Positions 45,899 to 50,768 of a stretch of 50,768 bases of DNA are shown piece after piece; within the stretch, counting starts at the first letter, position 1, and every line of letters starts with the position of its first letter. Position numbers and translations under genes: made by a program. The stretch is from positions 1-50,768 of the forward strand of contig DJGZ01000072.1 in NCBI GenBank assembly GCA_002433025.1, in the 5' to 3' direction. The DNA comes from Bacteroidales bacterium UBA5833. Lineage in GTDB: Bacteria > Bacteroidota > Bacteroidia > Bacteroidales > Lentimicrobiaceae. A model generated the notes under the pieces. The model was not told where the DNA came from. It saw only the letters and a list, made by a program, of their open reading frames with translations, and searched no databases.

Positions 45899-46433
45899 AT
45901 GGTCGAAATGCAAAAGATCGACAATTCAGAATTTATCAGGGAGTTTGAAAAGAACAGCCCGGGCATAATTTTCACCGCATCCACAAGTCCTGCATTTTCA
46001 AATTAATTCTATAAGCCATTTCGATAAAGCTGATGGTGGATTTGTAGTTATGATCGACGGCTCAAAGGCGCCTGCAGCTTCAGGGAAACTGGATTTGCCG
46101 CTTCGGCTTATTGGTGAAATCATGTAAGGGCATATCTTTACTGGGATTAGGGACTGGACTTGAGCGCAGGTCCGTCATGCAGGCAGCATCAGGGTTAATC
46201 AGGGTTTCAGGAATGAAAAAAAAAGGTGCGTTTTTGTGTTTCCGGGTTTTAGTGGTAAAATATTTATGGCAAATCGCAAAGTATGTTCCGGCGCGTCAGA
46301 TAACGAAACTTCCGTTTTAAATCCATTCAAGCATTTGACCTGGAATAATCAGGGATAAATCAATAAAAAAGCTGTAAGTTTGAGTTGGTATTTGTCAGTG
46401 ATGCAGTGTAATGTTTCAACAAACAGCGTGCAG
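45899..46433. other. Gene debris before pirin
   Basis: Coherent short stretches in different frames (MVEMQKIDNSEFIREFEK near 45899-45960; HFDKADGGFVVMIDGSKAP near 46020-46080) are broken by stops and frame changes. No intact gene and no family I can name. Confidence 0.35.
46375..46382 (+). promoter_or_regulatory. Pirin -7 element
   Basis: TAAGTTTG matches TAnnTTTG. It overlaps the in-frame TTG at 46380, which argues against that codon as the start. Confidence 0.5.
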
Positions 46434-47309
46434 ATGTCAAGCATTGAAATGATTATCCCGGAAAGGGCCGCCGGCATCGGAAGTTTTCAGGTAGGCCGGT
46501 TGCTGCCCTTCCGGCAGAAAAGAGCGGTAGGCCCATTTGTTTTTCTCGACCACATGGGGCCGGCCTCCCTTTCAAAAAATGAAAACCTGGATGTATTGCC
46601 GCACCCCCATATCGGGCTTTCCACCCTCACCTACCTGTTCGGGGGCGCCATTATGCACCGCGACAGCATCGGCAGCGAGGTGGAAATCGGACCCGGGGCC
46701 GTTAACTGGATGACGGCCGGCAAAGGCGTGGTGCACTCGGAAAGAACGCCGGAGTATCTGCGAAACGCGGAGAAAAGCCTGCACGGCTTGCAGTTCTGGG
46801 TAGGCCTGCCAAAGGAATATGAGGAAACGGAACCCTCGTTTATCCATATCGAAGCGGGCGAAATCCCCGCATGGACGGAAAATCATCTGCAGTTCAGGCT
46901 GATCGCCGGCGAGGCCTTCGGCAGAAAATCGCCGGTTCCGGTTTTCAGCAGGCTTTACTTTGCCGAAATCAAATGCAGTGTCACTCAGCAGGCAGCAATC
47001 GGCCACGCGTTGTATGGCGAATGCGCCCTGTTTATCCTTGAAGGCGCCGTCCGCATCGAAGGCAACACCCACGGCCCGAACCAGGTTCTTGTGACAAAGG
47101 AGAGCAAACGCTGCAGCTTTGAAATGGAAGCAGGCAGCACGGCTTATGTTTTCGGGGGCGAACCTTTCACCGAAGAGCGCTACATCGACTGGAACTTTGT
47201 ATCCTCTGATAAAAACCGCCTGCAAACGGCCAGGGAAGACTGGATCAACCGGTGCTACCCCATGCCGCCCGGCGAAACGGAGACCGTCCCCTACCCCGGC
47301 CCGGGATAA
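46434..47309 (+). CDS. Pirin-family cupin protein
   Basis: 291 aa from the ATG at 46434 (MSSIEMIIPERAAGIGSF); an ATG 11 codons upstream is possible. Double-cupin pirin. Metal ligands are in PHPHIGLSTLTYLF and in VVHSERTPE (His and Glu), the usual Fe site. Pirins act as quercetinases or redox sensors; the substrate is unknown. It stands next to the debris zone but is itself intact. Confidence 0.9.
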   Translation: MSSIEMIIPERAAGIGSFQVGRLLPFRQKRAVGPFVFLDHMGPASLSKNENLDVLPHPHIGLSTLTYLFGGAIMHRDSIGSEVEIGPGAVNWMTAGKGVVHSERTPEYLRNAEKSLHGLQFWVGLPKEYEETEPSFIHIEAGEIPAWTENHLQFRLIAGEAFGRKSPVPVFSRLYFAEIKCSVTQQAAIGHALYGECALFILEGAVRIEGNTHGPNQVLVTKESKRCSFEMEAGSTAYVFGGEPFTEERYIDWNFVSSDKNRLQTAREDWINRCYPMPPGETETVPYPGPG

Positions 47310-47355
47310 AAGCACAAAGCATAAAACACCCTACCCCTCAGCATCCTTAGCTTTG

Positions 47356-47504
47356 TTTGCTGAGCGGGTTGTGGTAGGGCGGCGGTGGTCAAGCGGCGGT
47401 GGTCGAGCGGTACCGATAGCTATCGGTACGAGACCAACCTCAGCCTCAACCTAAACCTTGGTTGCTGAGCGGCGGAGGTCGAGCGATTCCGATCGCCATC
47501 GGAA
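47356..47504. repeat. Duplicated unit with compensatory hairpins
   Basis: Two diverged tandem copies of TTGCTGAGCGG...GGTCGAGCG. Copy 1 holds the 20-bp perfect palindrome GTACCGATAGCTATCGGTAC (47410-47429). Copy 2 holds TTCCGAT-cgcc-ATCGGAA (47487-47504). An A-T pair in one stem is T-A in the other, so pairing is kept while sequence changes. Confidence 0.6.
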
Positions 47505-47522
47505 GGAGGCCAGCCGAAGCAC

Positions 47523-47593
47523 AACCTTAACCTTAACCTTAACCTCAACCTTAACCTTAGCCTTAACCTCAACCTCAACCTCAGCCTTAGCCT
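47523..47593 (+). repeat. AACCTY hexanucleotide array
   Basis: Eleven full units plus a part: mainly AACCTT and AACCTC with three AGCCTT/AGCCT variants. Telomere-like in appearance but inside a bacterial spacer, just upstream of rsgA (starts 39 bases before its ATG). Confidence 0.85.
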
Positions 47594-47631
47594 AATCAAT
47601 CCAGTTGATCAACAAGTAAAACAACATTCAA

Positions 47632-48702
47632 ATGAAACTGAAAGACCTCGGTTATAACGAAAAAATTGAAGAATCAAGGATCCGGCAAAACCTGAAGGAT
47701 TATGAAACGGGACGGGTGATTGCCGAACACCGGGAGCGGTACATCGTGCGCACCACCCATGGGGAAACAGAGGCCGAAATCACCGGGAACCTCCGGTATT
47801 CGGCGAAAAGCCGGGAAGATTTCCCCTCGGTAGGCGATTGGGTGGCCCTGATTATGTACGACAACAACACAGCGCTGATCCATCAGATCATCCCGCGCAC
47901 CTCCGCCATCACCCGTAAGGCGGCCGGCCATGCCGGCGAAGTGCAGATCATCGCCGCCAACGTAGATACCGCCCTGCTGATTCAGGCCGTCGACAGGGAC
48001 TTCAACATCAACCGGCTGGAGCGTTACCTTACCATCTGTTATGCCGCGCGGGTAAGCCCGGTGATTGTGCTGACCAAGACCGATCTGGTCACGGAAGAAA
48101 AGATCAGCGACATCGCCGAAGCCATCCGGCAACGCATCCGGGAAGTCCCCGTGATTGCCGTCAGCAGCCTCACCGGAAACGGTTACGGGGCGCTTAACAA
48201 CATAATGGAGAAGGGCAAAACCTATTGCATGCTGGGATCTTCGGGCGCCGGCAAGTCCACCCTGCTGAACTTCCTCTCGGGCCGGGAGGTCATGCACACC
48301 GCTGATATCAGCCAGAGCACCGGCAAAGGCAGGCACACCACCAGCCACCGGGAGCTGATTGTGCTGGAAAACGGGAGCATACTGATCGACAACCCGGGCA
48401 TGCGTGAAGTGGGGATTGCCGATACCGCCCTGGGACTGGAAACCACCTTCGACACCCTGCTGAGCCTGGCGCAGCACTGCAGGTTTAAAAACTGCACCCA
48501 TACGAACGAGGACGGCTGTGCCGTGCTTGAAGCGGTGGAAAACGGCACGCTCGACGGCAGCCTGCTTGAAAATTATCTTAAACTGGAAAGGGAAAAAGCC
48601 TGGTTTGAAACTACACAGGCCGAAAAGAAACGGAAAGAAAAGATTTTCGGGAAAATTCTGAAAGATTACCAGAAGAAGGATATTAAAGGGAAAAAGATTT
48701 GA
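47632..48702 (+). CDS. rsgA: Ribosome small subunit-dependent GTPase A
   Basis: 356 aa. N-terminal OB fold, then a circularly permuted GTPase: TKTD at 148-151, P-loop GSSGAGKST at 202-210, TTSH after it and DNPG at 253-256. The C-terminal zinc knuckle uses Cys283, Cys288, His290 and Cys296. Assists late 30S maturation. The hexamer array sits directly before its start. Confidence 0.96.
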   Translation: MKLKDLGYNEKIEESRIRQNLKDYETGRVIAEHRERYIVRTTHGETEAEITGNLRYSAKSREDFPSVGDWVALIMYDNNTALIHQIIPRTSAITRKAAGHAGEVQIIAANVDTALLIQAVDRDFNINRLERYLTICYAARVSPVIVLTKTDLVTEEKISDIAEAIRQRIREVPVIAVSSLTGNGYGALNNIMEKGKTYCMLGSSGAGKSTLLNFLSGREVMHTADISQSTGKGRHTTSHRELIVLENGSILIDNPGMREVGIADTALGLETTFDTLLSLAQHCRFKNCTHTNEDGCAVLEAVENGTLDGSLLENYLKLEREKAWFETTQAEKKRKEKIFGKILKDYQKKDIKGKKI

Positions 48703-48827
48703 GTACGGCCAACCTGACCATGCCCTTTCCGGCTGTCTGCATAGTGACGGCGCATTGCCACGCCGGATAAGATCCTTGAAAACCAATGGGATAAGGATAC
48801 GCTGCACGGGCAAACAAAAAACAGGCT

Positions 48828-49250
48828 ATGGAACAAAAGGATTATTTACTCCGTGAAATTGAAAAGCTGGGCATTGTTATCCGGGCCATTCAGCAGAAAA
48901 TCTTTGGCGGCAGCAGACCGCCCGCCATCACCCCGGAGCGGCAGGAAGCCGAAGCCCGGGAAATGCTGCTTAACGAAATAAATTTCGACCTGGACAGGTT
49001 GATGCAGATGGACCAGGCGGAGTCGGAAAAGTATGTGAACGGCTTCAAGGGCTTCAGCATTGAAAATATTGAGGCTCTTGCAGCTTTTATCTCGAAGATT
49101 GGGTTAAGCAAGCAGTCAGAACCATCGCGTACCTATCTTGAAAAGGCGCTTCAGCTTTTTGAAATCTGCAATATAAAAAGCAAAACTTTCTCCCTTGAAA
49201 GGGAAAACCATATAAGCGCCCTGAGCAATGCCCTGGCAAAACCGGATTAG
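48828..49250 (+). CDS. Small helical protein, possibly DUF6483-like
   Basis: 140 aa, soluble and helical. The N-terminus MEQKDYLLREIEKLGIVIRA resembles the start of DUF6483 proteins, an assignment made with low confidence. The C-terminal half carries a TPR-like pair (YLEKALQLFEICN). Starts 125 bp after rsgA. Role unknown. Confidence 0.55.
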   Translation: MEQKDYLLREIEKLGIVIRAIQQKIFGGSRPPAITPERQEAEAREMLLNEINFDLDRLMQMDQAESEKYVNGFKGFSIENIEALAAFISKIGLSKQSEPSRTYLEKALQLFEICNIKSKTFSLERENHISALSNALAKPD

Positions 49251-49351
49251 CGGGGTATATTGATAAAGCCACAAGTACGACTGATCCGCATACAACTTCT
49301 ACCGGGCTGATTATTCCTGATAACCCCAAGGCGCGAAGGAAATATTTTTTT

Positions 49352-49561
49352 CATTGTTGTACGGGAAAAACCTGATAATGAACTTAGAGATTCTTCGCTC
49401 CACGATGTTACGCTCAGAAAGACAATGTTTTAGGATTCAAAGGAGGGGGCTTGGTGGTGACGAAGCCGCCACCAAGCCCCCTCCTTTAGAAATACACGCA
49501 AATTGCAGTCTTTCTGAGCGTTAGCGAATAATCTCATGCTTTTCCCCGGACAATAGTGATT
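49352..49561. repeat. Dispersed hairpin repeat, copy 2
   Basis: Second copy of the 109-330 element, with the same order of motifs. Arms TGTACGGGAAAAACC on the left and CCCCGGACAATAGTGATT on the right. Inner arms GATTCTTCGCTCC and GAGCGTTAGCGAATAATCTC are partly inverted. The core hairpin has perfect 19-bp arms (49439-49457 / 49469-49487). Confidence 0.8.
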
Positions 49562-49779
49562 TTTTTTAATCACTATTGCTGAAATGTAAATTTCTTTTGT
49601 AATTTTCAGGGCATAATTTGCTCACTATTATATTGACATGGATTTAGGAGATGGTAACGGGAGCAGATGATTGGAAATACCCGTAGGTTATTAGATGGAT
49701 AATTTGCTGAGGATATATGCGGGTTAGTCTTTATGCTGAAAAGACACTTTATAAATAATCAATTTGGAGGATTATAAAA
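49562..49779. other. AT-rich leader of the tandem-repeat gene
   Basis: 218 bp with ACGGG...CCCGT pairing near 49655-49715 and a GGAGG Shine-Dalgarno at 49766-49770, nine bases before the ATG. Most other starts in this window lack such a site. No riboswitch family was recognised. Confidence 0.5.
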
Positions 49780-50768
49780 ATGAAAAAAAAATCTATTCGT
49801 ATTAATTGGTTGGTACTTGCAACACTATTTCTGTGTAGTACTAACATTGGATGGGCAAATAATTTTACCGGAGCCGTTTTTACAGGCAAAGTTAAATCTT
49901 TAAAATCAGGCAAATCATGGACCGCCAATTTGAAGATTGTTTCCTATAATCAGTCTTCAGGAAGGGTGGAAGGAGAAATTGAGTGGCCTTCTTTGAATTC
50001 AGTGCATAAAATCACAGGAAAACTGACAGATTCACATTTTACTTTTAAAGAGGTTGAGTATATCAGGAAAGGAAGTGCTAACCTGAACTGCCAGTATACT
50101 ACCACAATCAGTGGCAATAAAATTTCAGGAACCTGGTCTGACCCCGGATCGGACAATGGAACGATTGAATTGATTAAGAAAGTTAATGAAGAAACAGCAG
50201 CACCTCAGAATAATATTACCGGAGCCGTTTTTTCAGGCAAAGTTAAATCTTCAAAATCAGGCAAGTCATGGACTGCCAATGTGAAGATTGTTTCCTATAA
50301 TCAGTCTTCAGGAAGGGTGGAAGGAGAAATTGAATGGCCTTCTTTGAATTCAGTGCATAAAATCATTGGAAATCTGACAGATTCACATTTTACTTTTAAA
50401 GAGGTTGAGTATATCAGGAAAGGAAGTGCAAACCTGAACTGCCAGTATACTACCACAATCAGTGGCAATAAAATTTCAGGTACCTGGTCTGACCCCGGTT
50501 CGGACAATGGAACGATTGAACTGATTAAGAAAGTTAATGAAGAAAAAGCAGCACCTCAGAATAATTTTACCGGAGCCGTTTTTACAGGTAAAGCTAAATC
50601 TTCAAAATCAGGCAAGTCATGGACTGCCAATGTGAAGATTGTTTCCTATAATCAGTCTTCTGGGAGGGTGGAAGGAGAAATTGAATGGCCTTCTTTGAAT
50701 TCAGTGCATAAAATCACAGGAAAACTGACAGATTCACATTTTACATTTAAAGAGGTTGAGTATATCAG
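49780..50768 (+). CDS. Secreted protein of 117-aa tandem repeats (partial, runs off the window)
   Basis: Starts with signal peptide MKKKSIRINWLVLATLFLCS..., cleavage near WANN. The mature part is a tandem array with period exactly 351 bp (117 residues): units start at 49858, 50209 and 50560, and the third is cut by the window end. Units differ at only a few codons. Each unit is beta-rich (TGAVFTGKVKS, HKITGKLTDSHFTFKEVEY, ISGTWSDPGS) and ends in an NEE-AAPQNN linker. No family I recognise. Base composition is clearly more A/T-rich than its neighbours, and it uses a Shine-Dalgarno, which suggests transfer. No stop is seen, so the true length is unknown. Confidence 0.85.
   Translation, partial: MKKKSIRINWLVLATLFLCSTNIGWANNFTGAVFTGKVKSLKSGKSWTANLKIVSYNQSSGRVEGEIEWPSLNSVHKITGKLTDSHFTFKEVEYIRKGSANLNCQYTTTISGNKISGTWSDPGSDNGTIELIKKVNEETAAPQNNITGAVFSGKVKSSKSGKSWTANVKIVSYNQSSGRVEGEIEWPSLNSVHKIIGNLTDSHFTFKEVEYIRKGSANLNCQYTTTISGNKISGTWSDPGSDNGTIELIKKVNEEKAAPQNNFTGAVFTGKAKSSKSGKSWTANVKIVSYNQSSGRVEGEIEWPSLNSVHKITGKLTDSHFTFKEVEYI

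Noticed and set aside
46111..46320. 69-codon plus frame before pirin
   Set aside because: Low-complexity and no family; lies in gene debris.
47523..47593. CRISPR or telomere
   Set aside because: Six-base units with no spacers; a simple sequence repeat in a bacterial spacer.
47674..48813. Minus-strand 379-codon frame over rsgA
   Set aside because: Long only because of GC-rich antisense codons; rsgA motifs on the other strand are decisive.
49562..49779. Riboswitch in the leader of the tandem-repeat gene
   Set aside because: Only weak pairing; no conserved aptamer core recognised.

Overview
The window looks like a chromosomal segment of a Bacteroidota member, probably an anaerobic or microaerotolerant Bacteroidales/Marinilabiliales-type fermenter. 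Four signals support this. Two secreted proteins end in type IX secretion (T9SS) sorting domains. Many genes have a TAnnTTTG -7 element just upstream, and starts generally lack a Shine-Dalgarno sequence. Several families are typical of the phylum (DUF5063, a GreA-like factor, fused FeoAB with a Cys-rich partner, pyrBI). Succinyl-CoA:acetate CoA-transferase and CstA suggest fermentative carbon handling. Genus cannot be read from the sequence.

Layout. 1-9.1 kb: a hairpin-bearing repeat, argS, a cyclic-2,3-diphosphoglycerate-synthase-like GTPase, pyrB-pyrI, a secreted C1 peptidase, an AlbA_2 protein and rmuC. 9.4-13.7 kb: a peroxide-defence block (PerR-type Fur regulator with an upstream Per box, Dps, archaeal-type Prx6 peroxiredoxin, KatG). 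13.8-21.8 kb: nfo, two T9SS cargo proteins, a receiver protein converging on a PAS histidine kinase, MscS, a SUKH-like protein and a DUF481 protein. 21.9-32.3 kb: CoA-transferase, AcuI/YhdH oxidoreductase, YfeH-type transporter, trmD, cstA, a long palindrome-rich spacer, rplS and a BamA-like outer-membrane protein. 32.3-40.9 kb: GreA-like factor, DUF5063, feoAB with an M50-like protease and a FeoB-associated Cys-rich peptide, an Hpt protein, a TPR lipoprotein, recA and bcp.

41-46.4 kb is the accessory zone. It holds two decayed AAA-type ATPase genes, one carrying a nonsense codon plus a frameshift and the other two in-frame stops. Each lies divergent from a small ORF that ends in a shared KKKI-(M/W)-Q-(E/Q)-NIDL tail, and each divergent gap has a palindrome. 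An intact ATPase/DUF234 gene whose promoter sits between perfect 11-bp inverted repeats follows, then more gene debris.

46.4-50.8 kb: pirin, duplicated hairpins and an AACCTY hexamer array, rsgA, a small coiled protein, a second copy of the hairpin repeat, and at the edge a secreted protein made of nearly identical 117-residue tandem repeats, open at the window end. The two hairpin-repeat copies almost bracket the window, and a third element with the same terminal inverted repeats but a different core lies at 26.5 kb.

Functionally, the PerR/Dps/Prx/KatG block and the Feo block form an iron-plus-peroxide homeostasis theme. No tRNA, rRNA, CRISPR array or intact transposase was seen.
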